Assembly: GCA_937949615.1 (NCBI GenBank)
Contig: CALEDQ010000004.1
Location: forward strand, 329,011 to 393,010
Length of the DNA stretch: 64,000 bases
Source: an uncultured bacterium
GTDB lineage: Bacteria > Muiribacteriota > Ozemobacteria > Ozemobacterales > Ozemobacteraceae
Direction: 5' to 3'
Shown piece by piece: positions 9,343 to 18,878 of the stretch. Both the position numbers and the translations under genes were made by a program. Below the pieces are notes generated by a model. It was given only the letters and a program-made list of their open reading frames with translations, was not told where the DNA came from and did no database searches. Each line of letters starts with the position of its first letter. Positions within the stretch are counted from its first letter, which is position 1.

Positions 9343-10310
9343 CTGGCAACGCCCCCTTTCGTCAGGTTATAGAAAACTTCGTTCAGATCGCCCTTTTCGA
9401 CGGTGAAGCCGTCGACCTGCCAGTTTTTCTGATGTATGAAGCTTGCGGTTTCGTGGGCAATCGATTTGCCGCTCATCGGGAAAAGGCGCATTTTAATGAC
9501 CTTTTTGCCGTTCTTTTCTGAACCGCCCTCTTCGGAAGGTGTCAGGTCAGTTACGCGATCGACGAACTGCACCTTTTCGAGGCCAGCCAGGGCATCTCTG
9601 GCATCGACGCCGATCAGCTCGAGAGTGATGGCGCCGTGCAGTTTCGAACGGCTGCGCAATTCTTCAGGGCTGCCGTCGGCGACGATTTTTCCCTCACCGA
9701 TGATGATGGCACGGCTGCAGACCGCTTCGACTTCTTCGAGAATATGGGTCGAGAGAATGATGCACTTTTCGCGGCCCATCTGCTTGATAAGATTGCGCAC
9801 TTCCTGTTTCTGATTGGGGTCGAGGCCATCGGTGGGTTCGTCGAGAATCAGGTATTCTGGGTCATGCAGAAAGGCCTGGGCGAACCCAACACGCTGCCTG
9901 AAACCCTTCGACAGGGTGTCGATCTGCTGATAGGCAACCTCCTTGAGGTTGCATGTTTCCATGATCTTCTTGACCCGGCTCAGGCGTTCGTCGCCGTCAT
10001 AGCCCCGCACTTCGGCCGCGAACATGAGAAAGTCGAAAACGTTCATGTCGCGATAAGATGGCGAAGATTCCGGCAGATAGCCAATTTTCGCGCGCGCTTC
10101 GAGCGGCTGGTTGATCACATCGAAGCCACCGACGGTTGCCGTACCCGATGTGGGTGGCAGAAACGTGGTAATCATTTTCATGGTTGTCGATTTGCCCGCG
10201 CCGTTTGGCCCGAGAAAGCCAAGGATTTCGCCCTTGTCGACCGTGAATGATATGTTGTCTACGGCCTTTATCGAGCCAAAATGCCGGGTCAATGACTGTA
10301 CCGCAATCAT
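9339..10310 (-). CDS. ABC transporter ATPase (GldA-like)
   Basis: A 323-residue protein, first gene of a four-gene reverse-strand operon. The nucleotide-binding domain is complete: Walker A in GPNGAGKSTTMK, a variant signature LSKGFRQRVG, Walker B YLILDEPTDGLDP and switch histidine in LSTHILEE. About 110 extra C-terminal residues follow the ATPase core, as is common in ABC-2 exporters that move drugs, polysaccharide or gliding factors. It powers the permease encoded at 8608-9342. The bases upstream (10311-10547) are AT-rich and must hold its promoter, but I see no clear consensus. Confidence 0.93.
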   Translation of the reverse strand: MIAVQSLTRHFGSIKAVDNISFTVDKGEILGFLGPNGAGKSTTMKMITTFLPPTSGTATVGGFDVINQPLEARAKIGYLPESSPSYRDMNVFDFLMFAAEVRGYDGDERLSRVKKIMETCNLKEVAYQQIDTLSKGFRQRVGFAQAFLHDPEYLILDEPTDGLDPNQKQEVRNLIKQMGREKCIILSTHILEEVEAVCSRAIIIGEGKIVADGSPEELRSRSKLHGAITLELIGVDARDALAGLEKVQFVDRVTDLTPSEEGGSEKNGKKVIKMRLFPMSGKSIAHETASFIHQKNWQVDGFTVEKGDLNEVFYNLTKGGVAR

Positions 10311-10547
10311 GGCAAAACCTCCTTACATTCTTTCTGAAAATCTCTTGACCCGAAAGAATTAAAAAGGTTTCAACTTTTTTAAAAAATTTTGCTTTCGGGC
10401 ACTCAGACCGGCAGTAATAACCTTTTTCACTACCCCGTCGGCCAATTATACAGACCAGCATTACAAAAAGCAGAGACAATCCCGAGGAGCTTTAATTTTT
10501 TTTCGTGACAGGTTAAAATCAGGTCAATATACAACAGCGAGGCCGAC

Positions 10548-11705
10548 ATGGAAGCACCGACAGCAGCACACCCGTTCATCGTCAAAGACTGCGGTTTCGG
10601 GGTAATGGAATTCATCAACACCGACCCCCTGATCGACGGTTCACACAGGTCGATCGGCGCGCTCAACATTCTGGCGCGCAAATTCAAGGGCGTGGTTTTC
10701 ACGCTGCAACCACAATGCCGACTGACACCAGACGTTGGCCCTCAGTTGAAGCTGATCTCTGAAAAAACGATTCTTAAAATGGCCTACCAGAACGAAGGGC
10801 AGGTGCCGTTCGCCCACGACTTCGCCGAAGCGTTCGCTGCCCCTGACGATGCGGTCTGCAGCATCAAAAGTGCCATCGTCATCGAAAAGGTAATCAAGGA
10901 TTTCGCTGATGTTACGCCTTTCAGAACCTCGGCGCTGAACATTCTCGACATGCTCAAGCAGCCTGATATATCGTTCGATAAAATTCAGAAAGGCATCATT
11001 GATGAGCCGCTGCTGATCGCCCGTATTCTACAGGTCGCTAATTCAGCATTCTACATGCGCCGCAACCCGGTCGACAACATCGAGAATGCGCTGGCATATC
11101 TCGGCCTTGAAGGTATCAGACAGGTTCTCGTGCAGCTGATTTTTCAGAGTCTGGCGACCAAATATTTTGCGCACCAGAAAGACAAACTGATTCATGGCGA
11201 ATGCTGCGCGCATCTTGCCGTCAAAATGGCCGAAAGAAAAACCAAAGATCTCATGACTCTCGGAAAAATAAGAGTCGCAGCTCTGCTGCACGATGTCGGT
11301 TCTCTGGCACTACAGTTCTGCTATCTTGACGAATACGCAAAGGCTGTTACAAAAGCCGTTTCTGAGAAACTGAATATTCTTGTCACAGAAAAAGAGATAT
11401 TCGGTACAACCCACTGTGACGTCGGCGCCCGCCTGGCTACCGAATGGAAACTACCTGACTACGTTAAAACCTGTGCTTCAGATCACCACAGCATCGCCTC
11501 AGGGCCTTTCGACAAAATCGTTCGGCCGGTTATCTGCGCCAATGCCTTTCTCAATACGGCGATCGACAAGCTGCCGGGCCTTGATTTCTCACCGCTGGCC
11601 AAAGAATTCTCGGTTACGCCAAATATCTCTGATAACGAGGCAAGAATGGAACTTCTCGCCTTCTTTACCGAAACCATGAAGTCTTTCACACCAGAATCGG
11701 CCTGA
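10548..11705 (+). CDS. HDOD domain protein
   Basis: A 385-residue product. The first 110 residues form a domain I do not recognise (VKDCGFGVMEFINTD...). The rest is an HDOD domain, a relative of HD phosphohydrolases that usually lacks catalysis and acts in signalling: LLIARILQVANSAFYM, a run NIENALAYLGLEGIRQVL, then LLHDVG and CASDHHS. Such proteins often follow two-component or cyclic-di-GMP pathways. It is a single gene, divergent from the ABC operon. Confidence 0.85.
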   Translation: MEAPTAAHPFIVKDCGFGVMEFINTDPLIDGSHRSIGALNILARKFKGVVFTLQPQCRLTPDVGPQLKLISEKTILKMAYQNEGQVPFAHDFAEAFAAPDDAVCSIKSAIVIEKVIKDFADVTPFRTSALNILDMLKQPDISFDKIQKGIIDEPLLIARILQVANSAFYMRRNPVDNIENALAYLGLEGIRQVLVQLIFQSLATKYFAHQKDKLIHGECCAHLAVKMAERKTKDLMTLGKIRVAALLHDVGSLALQFCYLDEYAKAVTKAVSEKLNILVTEKEIFGTTHCDVGARLATEWKLPDYVKTCASDHHSIASGPFDKIVRPVICANAFLNTAIDKLPGLDFSPLAKEFSVTPNISDNEARMELLAFFTETMKSFTPESA

Positions 11706-11844
11706 AAAGCCATTCTATTTCGGGTAAGAATTCCTCTTCAAGCCTCTGTTCAAGAGACATACAGCAGATTGACTTCATAATCAGACAATGCTAGCTTTGT
11801 GTACCCTTTTCAAGGGAAAGTCAGGATGTTGATAAGGATCATAT

Positions 11845-12420
11845 ATGAAGAAAATTCTTGCTGCCCTCGCTCTTTTTTGCGTGCTTTTCACTGGCTATGC
11901 CTTTGCTGCCGTTGAAGAATTCACTTTTCCCGATGGAAAAGTTGATCTCGTATGCCCGGATGGCTGGAAACATGAAATGACTGACGAAGCCATCCGCATG
12001 GCTTCACCCGATGACGCCGTACAGTTTGTTTTCGAAGTTCTCGATGTTAAAGATCTTGAAGCTGGCCTTGAAAAAGCCAAAACCGAAATCGATAAAGCCA
12101 TCGGCGCCACCACTTTTGGTGAACCAGTTGAAGAAAAAATCAACGAAATGTCAGCCCTCACCTTTCAAGGCACCTGTGCCGAAAAAGGCCTTGAAGTAAT
12201 GGTTTCGGTAATCGTTACTCCGGCCGAAAACGCCCTCTGTGTATATTATTTCGCCGCTAAAGCAGCTGAAGAAAAGCATGCCGCCGGCATCGCCGAAGTA
12301 ATCAAGGGCATCAAACCCGCCGTTCCTGAAACCGCTGCCCCGGCCACAGCTCCAGCCGCCGCTCCGGCCGCCACCGAAGAGACTGAAGATGAAGAAGAAG
12401 CTGCCGGCGACGAAGAATAA
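11845..12420 (+). CDS. secreted protein with an acidic Ala/Pro/Glu tail
   Basis: A 191-residue product with a clear signal peptide (MKKILAALALFCVLFTGYAFA). The middle 130 residues look like one alpha/beta domain of the PsbP/DUF1795 type (FTFPDGKVDLVCPDGWKHEM, then ...VMVSVIVTPAENALCVYYFAA). The tail is low complexity: alternating Ala-Pro-Thr, then a run of Glu and Asp. I do not recognise a function. A possible -35 TTGACT lies at 11769-11774. A strong terminator follows the stop. Confidence 0.75.
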   Translation: MKKILAALALFCVLFTGYAFAAVEEFTFPDGKVDLVCPDGWKHEMTDEAIRMASPDDAVQFVFEVLDVKDLEAGLEKAKTEIDKAIGATTFGEPVEEKINEMSALTFQGTCAEKGLEVMVSVIVTPAENALCVYYFAAKAAEEKHAAGIAEVIKGIKPAVPETAAPATAPAAAPAATEETEDEEEAAGDEE

Positions 12421-12447
12421 TTGAGTATTTTTTCAAGATGTTAATGC

Positions 12448-12478
12448 AGGTGTCTGCCCACGGGCAGACACCTTTTTT
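12448..12478 (+). terminator. rho-independent terminator
   Basis: AGGTGTCTGCCC pairs with GGGCAGACACCT around a tiny loop and is followed by six T. It ends only about 20 bases before the next gene's start. Confidence 0.9.
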
Positions 12479-12499
12479 ATCAATCACAGGAGAATCAAT

Positions 12500-13942
12500 A
12501 TCAGCAAGCATCTTTTAGCCATTCTCACCATTATCTTTATCTTCTGCTCAATTGAGGCAGGTTTTTCTCAGGACGGACTGAACGCTAAATCAGAAAAGGC
12601 TGCCGCCTCTCTGACTGCAAAAGCAGCCGGCCTCTCGGGCAAAACTCAGCTTCGCCCGGCTGAACCCGGCCAAAAAGCCTCTGGCTGGACAAAGAAGCTG
12701 ATTGACCAGGGTGTTTCAGATACTCCCGAAAATACCGATGCAGACGATTCTGCCCTGTCGGATTCAGACGAAAACAGCTCAGATGAAAGTGCGATTACAG
12801 AAGAGACAGAAGAATCAGAAGAAAGCAAAGAGGCTGTCGAAGAAGAAAGTGAACCTGAATCAGAAGAGTCGACTGTGCAGAAGCCGGCAATGAACCTCGC
12901 CGCTCCGGGCGACTGGGAACCTTTTATAGAAATGGACGACAACTTTTTTCCATCATTTCTGATTTCCACGTCCATCATTAAACTCGATGCGCCTGAAACG
13001 CCCGATCCAACAATCCATGGCGATCAGAACGGTCTGGTCGGTATTGGCATAAGAAACCCCGCACAAGGCACCCATGTCCGCCTGACAATCAGCGAAAATC
13101 TCATAATGAAAGCTGCCACAATCGAAGCCACTCTGGAAAAAGCCGACGAGATCTACTTTCTCTGCCCGCAGATCAGCTTTAAATATGATGTTCTATTAAA
13201 ACAGAGACAGCCTCTCCCGCTGAGCATCGATTTCACACTTTCAGTGGATGGCAAAGAACCTGCCACCAGGGTTAAAACAGCTCTCATCAGATCGATAAAC
13301 GATTGCCCGACTTTCTATACCAGCCTTGCCGACGAATCCTGGGCCGACATCAGCTTTCTGTTCGCTGCCTATGTCAATGAAAGCCACCCGATGATCGACG
13401 TAATTCTCAAGGAAGCGTTGAAAACAAAGGTTGTCGACAGCTTCACCGGCTATCAATCCGGCGATGGTGATGAAGTTATCAAGCAGGTATATGCAATCTG
13501 GAAAGCACTTCAGAAGCGTGGCATAAAATACAGTTCCATCACCACACCGTCAGCACATTCTGAAGTGGTGTTTTCGCAGAATGTTCGATTCATTGAAGAA
13601 TCTCTTAACAATATTCAGGCGAATTGCGTTGATGGCAGCGTTCTTATCGCTTCAGTGCTTTACAAAATCGGCATTAATCCATTCCTGGTCATCGTTCCCG
13701 GGCACATGTATCTGGGTTTTTACCTTGATGACAAGGCAGAATCTTACTGTTGTCTTGAAACCACGATGCTTTCAGCCGGCAAAGGCGAAGATTTCTTCGT
13801 CGAAACCCTTCAGGAAACCATGCAGGATTTTCAGAAACACGAAAAGAAATTCATTGCCGACGACGATCCAGACTACCAGATCATCGACATCGACGAAGCC
13901 CGGAAGCTTGGTATCGTTCCAATTGCTTTCAGCAGCCATTGA
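12500..13942 (+). CDS. secreted protein with a transglutaminase-like Cys/His domain; apparent ATC start
   Basis: The frame is open from 12500 to the stop at 13942 (480 codons). The only signal peptide in frame starts right at 12500 (xSKHLLAILTIIFIFCSIEAG), and AGGAG (12488-12492) sits 7 bases ahead of that codon, but the codon is ATC. The first ordinary start in frame is GTG 12875, which would drop the signal peptide. Residues about 85-125 are an acidic Ser/Glu/Asp linker. Near the C-terminus NCVDGSVLIASVLYKIG and VPGHMYLGFY place a Cys and a His as in transglutaminase-like cysteine proteases. Either a rare start codon is used, or one base of an ATG has changed in this genome or its assembly. 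Confidence 0.7.
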   Translation: MSKHLLAILTIIFIFCSIEAGFSQDGLNAKSEKAAASLTAKAAGLSGKTQLRPAEPGQKASGWTKKLIDQGVSDTPENTDADDSALSDSDENSSDESAITEETEESEESKEAVEEESEPESEESTVQKPAMNLAAPGDWEPFIEMDDNFFPSFLISTSIIKLDAPETPDPTIHGDQNGLVGIGIRNPAQGTHVRLTISENLIMKAATIEATLEKADEIYFLCPQISFKYDVLLKQRQPLPLSIDFTLSVDGKEPATRVKTALIRSINDCPTFYTSLADESWADISFLFAAYVNESHPMIDVILKEALKTKVVDSFTGYQSGDGDEVIKQVYAIWKALQKRGIKYSSITTPSAHSEVVFSQNVRFIEESLNNIQANCVDGSVLIASVLYKIGINPFLVIVPGHMYLGFYLDDKAESYCCLETTMLSAGKGEDFFVETLQETMQDFQKHEKKFIADDDPDYQIIDIDEARKLGIVPIAFSSH

Positions 13943-14008
13943 CCGTTCACTCAGTGGCGGCACGAAAAGTTCGAGCGGTCCAACAGAGACAGGAACAAAG
14001 CCCTGAAT

Positions 14009-15136
14009 TCAGCTGCGCTTGTGTGAAAAAACGGAGCAGGCTTTCTGTGACTGCAGAACCCATTCATTGTCTTCGCGCTTGCTGGCGACTTCTGAAAGAG
14101 CTGCAAGTATCTGCTGCTCAAGAGGAGAGGCAACGCAGAGTATGCCGTATTCACACGGAACACTGCGGCCTTTTTTGTCGCCGGCAAGGTGAATGGCTCT
14201 GAGACGCGCGATAGTCGCTCCCTCGGCCCCCGACTTCATTGCGGCATGCACAAAAGCATCGCCCTCTCCCTCATGGCAGAGGAAACCGATTTCACGGTGC
14301 GTATATACCGGCTGACCTGAGTTGTCGTAGTTTGATTCCATGCCGAAAAAGCGTTTGCGCCAGGCCGTACCTTTCTTGAGATCATCAATTGCAGCGATGA
14401 TCTGCTCGATACTCGCCGCATGTTCCTGGCGGCCAATTCTGATCAGCGGGTCAACAATACCAGCCCGGACCGGGGTCTGATAGAGAAAACCGCCACCCGG
14501 CCGGTCAAGATGTCCCTCTTCGATCAGCAGTCGCTGCAGGCCATCGGCATCATGCGATGGCACCATCAGACAGACCAGTTCTTTTTCCGGCGAAATAGTT
14601 ATGCGCAAAAGCCCAAGCCGGTCGCGAATCCCGGTTCCGATGCCGAGACTGACGACAGGTACACCGACGCCAAGTTTCAGAGCAACTCTGAAAAGATTGG
14701 CACCACTGCCAGACTTCGACTGAATACCGGTTATAAGCGACAGATCCTTGAGCAATCGAAGGTCTTCAACATCTTCGCATCTTATTTCTGAACTATCCAG
14801 GCGGGTAATTTCGGTGAGGTCCTGCGCAAAAACCGCCCCGCGACCAGGAATATGCAGATCGAGTTCTTTTATCAGCCGGCAGAGCACCGTATCAGTCGCC
14901 GCAACCGGAACGGTAACCCGAAAAATCTCGGTTGCCACGTTACTGAATTCCAGACCCAGGCCCGGAATTCCGAGAAAGCTGGTATTGACCTTCTGCCTGA
15001 CACAGCGGGAATTCTCGGCAAAAAGAGTTCTGACACCGAGCCCGGCGAATATCTCGATGATTTTTCCGCTCAGCCCCTGATGCGCGATAAGAGTGATTCG
15101 CGAAACTTCTCGCGAAATAGCCGTCAGATCATTCAT
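14009..15136 (-). CDS. P-II-like signalling protein paired with DUF1538 membrane protein
   Basis: A 375-residue product overlapping the upstream DUF1538 gene by 8 bases. I read it as tandem alpha/beta units of the GlnB/GlnK-like fold: RITLIAHQGLSGKIIEIFAGLGVRT, LVCLMVPSHDADGLQRLLIEEG, and GGGFLYQTPVRAGI, which resembles the conserved end of the small P-II-like proteins that sit beside DUF1538 genes. P-II proteins bind nucleotides and gate membrane transporters. I infer it regulates the neighbouring membrane protein. The assignment of all three units to the fold is less certain than the last one. Confidence 0.65.
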   Translation of the reverse strand: MNDLTAISREVSRITLIAHQGLSGKIIEIFAGLGVRTLFAENSRCVRQKVNTSFLGIPGLGLEFSNVATEIFRVTVPVAATDTVLCRLIKELDLHIPGRGAVFAQDLTEITRLDSSEIRCEDVEDLRLLKDLSLITGIQSKSGSGANLFRVALKLGVGVPVVSLGIGTGIRDRLGLLRITISPEKELVCLMVPSHDADGLQRLLIEEGHLDRPGGGFLYQTPVRAGIVDPLIRIGRQEHAASIEQIIAAIDDLKKGTAWRKRFFGMESNYDNSGQPVYTHREIGFLCHEGEGDAFVHAAMKSGAEGATIARLRAIHLAGDKKGRSVPCEYGILCVASPLEQQILAALSEVASKREDNEWVLQSQKACSVFSHKRS

Positions 15137-17207
15137 CGCTGTTCACCTCCGCCTGCGCCTGAAGAAGCTGACGCTGGCGCATCTGCACGGAAATACCGTA
15201 GATCAGCATCGTCAGAATCGGAAACACTGATGCCATTGCCACGATGCCAAAGCCATCGACGACATTCAGCTCACCGCCGATTCCCAGGCCCATCGCAAGC
15301 ACCAGTGGCACAGTAATCGGACCGGTCGTGACACCGCCTGAATCCCAGGCGATACCGGCAAAATCGTCTTCGCTGAAATAGGTCAGGATCGTCACGATCA
15401 GGTATACGGGCAGCAGCAGCCAGACCACTGGAATCGAATAGAGAATTCTGGCAACCCCAACCACAAGCCCGACGCCAACTCCGAGCGAAACAGTGCGTAT
15501 AACTCCGCTTTTTTTAACGGTCCCGACCGTCAGATCTTCAATCGTCGCGCCAAGAGCGCTCAATGCCGGTTCTGCAACCGTCGAGCCATAACCCATGCCG
15601 AAGGCAAAAATAAAGACGAGCGCGATGCCAATCATTGTCAGTTCTGGCCCAAACAAAGGCGGGCGCTCGACGATATGCTCGTAACGACGGGATTTTTGAT
15701 CGTATCTGGTCGTATCAAAAGGCACGGGATGCGGGATGCCCTTGCGGTCCTGCAGATAAAAGAACCGGCTTACAGTGCCATGCTGAGAAAATGAGGTCAA
15801 CACCGAGCTCATGTCGAATGGCTCAAGGATGATGCGCCCTTCCTCATGTGTTTCACTTCTGAAAACCTGCGGCAGCGGGCGACCGACCTGATCGCCGAGC
15901 GGGCCGAGCCCGAGTCTGATCCCGCTGGTAAGAATGCCCATGCCGGCCAGTGCAAACAGAATGCCCAGTAAAACTTCGTCGGTGCGCCGCGGCTTATCAC
16001 GCAAAATAACTACAAGAACGAACACCAGCAGAATGACCAGTGGCACTACGGCTCTGAATGCCAGTTTCGCCTCATTTTTAACCACCTCGACACTGTCGAG
16101 GGCGACAACATTCGCAACCGTCGGGCGACCAGACAGTTCAAGAGCGACTATGGCTTTTTCACTATCTGAAGCGCGTCTGGCAAGCCAGTCGTTCAGCGCA
16201 AGCGCGCCCAGCAGAGAAACACGTCGTTGCTTGTCGGCAAGCACCCGCAGCGAAGTCTCGTAGGCAAGCTGATTGCCATAAAACGACCGCCGGGCTGTTT
16301 CGTCACCGCGTTGAAAGGCGATGGCTTCAAGGTCCTTTTCGCTTTTCACCAGCTTCATAGCATTGACACGATTGCCCGGTGAAAAGAACTCGGCGGCAGA
16401 AACAGGTTTGGGCGTGGTCGAGTTCAACCAGGCACCCATGCATAGAACGCCAATGACCGGGAAAAGCGAAGCGAGAGCAACGATGCCGAAGCCGGATGCC
16501 GTGCCTTCATGTTTGCCTGCCGAGCGACTGACCCCGATGCCCATGGCAAGAACCAGAGGAACGGTTACCGGGCCGGTCGTGACGCCACCGGTGTCCCAGG
16601 CAAGATTGAGAATGTGCCGCAGGTTCTCATCGCGTGAAAAGACGGCGGTCATCGCAAGCAGCACCGGCACCAGAAAATATATGAAGGGCTTGATCGAAAC
16701 ACCCCAATAGAAGCGAACCATACCGAAAGCGACCGCAAAGCCAACTCCGGCACCGACAGACATGACCAGCTTGTCGGTTTCGACTTCAAGCAGACGGTAA
16801 AGCAGCGGCGTTTCCCAGGGCGTAACGGTTATGCCGGCAAGCCTGAGAGCCGCAATGGCAGGCTCGGCCAGCGTGGCGCTGACTCCGAGCAGTAGACCGA
16901 ACCCCATAATCACTGCAATATTGCATCGCTGCGGCAACTGCAGCCCCACTCTTTCCCCGAGCGGCATCAGGCCAAGAAACAGCCCTTCCAGAAAAAAGGC
17001 CAGACCCAGCACCACCATTCCGACGCCGGCGGAAATCTGCAGTGCGTTGGTCGGCGGCGTATTGAGCACGACGATTTTGAAGGCAACCAGATAGAGAATG
17101 ATGAAAGCGACCGATTTGATCTGCTCATAAATCCGCACTTTGGCGTAATTCCAGATCATCGAGGCCGCAACCCGGAAAGGAATGTGAATTCGATCTGGCA
17201 ATGCCAT
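15129..17207 (-). CDS. tandem DUF1538 integral membrane protein
   Basis: I start at ATG 17207 (MALPDRIHIPF), which follows a GGGGGAG ribosome site; a longer frame reaches 17294 but lacks support. The 692-residue product has two homologous halves. Each ends with the same signature: AWDTGGVTTGPVTVPLVLAMGIG in the first and AWDSGGVTTGPITVPLVLAMGLG in the second, and each half has about six hydrophobic helices. DUF1538 proteins are thought to be transporters, substrate unknown. The two halves suggest an internal duplication forming an inverted or pseudo-symmetric carrier. A consensus promoter lies at 17297-17325. Confidence 0.88.
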   Translation of the reverse strand: MALPDRIHIPFRVAASMIWNYAKVRIYEQIKSVAFIILYLVAFKIVVLNTPPTNALQISAGVGMVVLGLAFFLEGLFLGLMPLGERVGLQLPQRCNIAVIMGFGLLLGVSATLAEPAIAALRLAGITVTPWETPLLYRLLEVETDKLVMSVGAGVGFAVAFGMVRFYWGVSIKPFIYFLVPVLLAMTAVFSRDENLRHILNLAWDTGGVTTGPVTVPLVLAMGIGVSRSAGKHEGTASGFGIVALASLFPVIGVLCMGAWLNSTTPKPVSAAEFFSPGNRVNAMKLVKSEKDLEAIAFQRGDETARRSFYGNQLAYETSLRVLADKQRRVSLLGALALNDWLARRASDSEKAIVALELSGRPTVANVVALDSVEVVKNEAKLAFRAVVPLVILLVFVLVVILRDKPRRTDEVLLGILFALAGMGILTSGIRLGLGPLGDQVGRPLPQVFRSETHEEGRIILEPFDMSSVLTSFSQHGTVSRFFYLQDRKGIPHPVPFDTTRYDQKSRRYEHIVERPPLFGPELTMIGIALVFIFAFGMGYGSTVAEPALSALGATIEDLTVGTVKKSGVIRTVSLGVGVGLVVGVARILYSIPVVWLLLPVYLIVTILTYFSEDDFAGIAWDSGGVTTGPITVPLVLAMGLGIGGELNVVDGFGIVAMASVFPILTMLIYGISVQMRQRQLLQAQAEVNSDE

Positions 17208-17296
17208 AACTCCCCCGATTGAATTTAAGTGACTTAAGCATACCAACAGCCGCGCGCAGGCAGAAAAAAATGATATACATCTGCCGGGATGCACTT

Positions 17297-17325
17297 ATAT
17301 TAGCCCGTCTCAGGCTTCTTGTCAA
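17297..17325 (-). promoter_or_regulatory. consensus sigma-70 promoter for the DUF1538 operon
   Basis: On the reverse strand TTGACA and TAATAT are separated by 17 bases, placing transcription start near 17290, about 85 bases before the chosen start codon. The 355-base gap 17208-17562 between the divergent genes otherwise shows only a weaker forward candidate, TTGGCA-17-TTAAAT (17406-17434). Confidence 0.75.
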
Positions 17326-17562
17326 ACCAGCGGGAAAATATCCGGAGCAATGAAATTCTTTCAGATTCGCGTTCGGCGACCGGGATGACGCGAAATATCC
17401 AGGACTTGGCAATATCGGATAATCATGCTTAAATTAAAGATGAAGACCATGATGCCAGGCACCGCAAAAACGATGGCAGCCTGCTGCAGGCAAAGCTGCG
17501 ACTGACCATGAATGCAACCGCGCACCCCAGAAATATTCAATTGCCTTATCAGGGAGGCTAAA

Positions 17563-18789
17563 ATGCCAGAATCACGTTTTACAGGCACCGGCCTGCGACT
17601 GCTGCTATCAATAGTCCTTCTGCTTTTCACCATGCCGGCTGTCATGGCAGAACAGGCAACAATGGGTCTGAGCCCTGAACGGATCGAAGAAATAAAACAG
17701 AAAGTCGAACCCGTCCTGGAGGGCAAGCCTGTCACCGACATACCAGAAGAAGATCGGGCACAGCTGTTTCTCGCCGAAGGGCTTTTCCCGGAATCTTTCG
17801 AGCTTTTCTATCGCCACGCCGAATACCTTGCGCTCGAAAAGCGCAGCTTCACCGAAGCGATACCCAGACTGAAAAAGGCTCTCGAAATCAGACCCAAAGA
17901 TCTTGCCACCCTCGAACTTCTCGCAACCTGCTGTAAAGAACTGAAAGAGACCGCCGAAGAAGTATCCTGCTGGGAAACCATTCGCCACCTCATCGAAAAT
18001 GACGATTCAGAAGCAACCCGCGAACTGCGTGAACGGGTCACCCTCAACCTCGGCCGCATGGCGGCCGAAAACGAGATGGTCATGCGCCAGGGGCACCGTT
18101 TCATCATTTACACGCCGGTCAGCAGCGATTACTTTCATGTCGACAAGGAACTGACTGACGAGCGGCTCGAAGAGGTTTTTGCGCAGATAACCGGCGATCT
18201 TGAGTGTTTTCCGGCTTTCAGAACCTCGATCATCGTTCTCGACCCGATCAAATTCAACGAAGTGAAGCCAACCTCGTGGGCCGGCGGCTTTGCGCAGGGT
18301 GGCAGATCGATGACTCTCAAAACCGAGAGTTTCCCGCAGACCGACCCGGAATCACGACTGCCGGCCAGAAAAATTCTGCTGCACGAATTCACCCACAACC
18401 TTGTCGCGATTGCCGCCGATGGTCGTTGCCCGACCTGGCTCAACGAGGGCCTGGCGGTTTTTGCCGAGAACAAAGACGACAGTTTCACCGAGTTCAAGCC
18501 GCAGATCCCTTCACCAGACAGCCTGATGACTCTCGAACAGCTCGAAAAGGAATTTGCCGACATCAGACTGCTCGATGGCGGGCCGCGGGTGCATGCCGCT
18601 TACAATCTGGCCGGACTTTATGCACGATTTCTGATTCAGAATCACACAATGACCGCGCCGCGGCTGATTCTCAACGAACTTAAAAACCGAGAATCTTTCG
18701 AAAATGCCCTGCAACAGGTCTGCACTCTCACGGTCAACGAGTTCGAGCAAAGGTTCCGCAACTGGGTACACGAACTGGCGAATCAGTAA
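17563..18789 (+). CDS. secreted TPR-containing gluzincin metallopeptidase (peptidase MA-like)
   Basis: The start at ATG 17563 follows GGGAGG by 6 bases; the frame extends upstream but without support. A signal peptide covers about residues 1-30 (LLLSIVLLLFTMPAVMAEQ). Residues about 75-140 contain two TPR-like units (RSFTEAIPRLKKALEIRPKDLATLELLATC). The catalytic site is HEFTH (two zinc His and the general-base Glu) followed by WLNEGLAVFAE, which supplies the third ligand. This is the arrangement of MA-clan peptidases annotated as Peptidase_MA_2. It probably acts in the periplasm; substrate unknown. Confidence 0.85.
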   Translation: MPESRFTGTGLRLLLSIVLLLFTMPAVMAEQATMGLSPERIEEIKQKVEPVLEGKPVTDIPEEDRAQLFLAEGLFPESFELFYRHAEYLALEKRSFTEAIPRLKKALEIRPKDLATLELLATCCKELKETAEEVSCWETIRHLIENDDSEATRELRERVTLNLGRMAAENEMVMRQGHRFIIYTPVSSDYFHVDKELTDERLEEVFAQITGDLECFPAFRTSIIVLDPIKFNEVKPTSWAGGFAQGGRSMTLKTESFPQTDPESRLPARKILLHEFTHNLVAIAADGRCPTWLNEGLAVFAENKDDSFTEFKPQIPSPDSLMTLEQLEKEFADIRLLDGGPRVHAAYNLAGLYARFLIQNHTMTAPRLILNELKNRESFENALQQVCTLTVNEFEQRFRNWVHELANQ

Positions 18790-18878
18790 CTCTGCAGATC
18801 GCTTGCGTCGCCCGCACCGTATCGCTATAATTGGCGCAGCAAATTCAAATCTGTGCAAAAGGCGGGCCACCAGAAAAA

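Noticed and set aside
12875..13942. GTG 12875 as the true start of the transglutaminase-like protein
   Set aside because: It has no ribosome site and would remove a clear signal peptide that stays in frame upstream.
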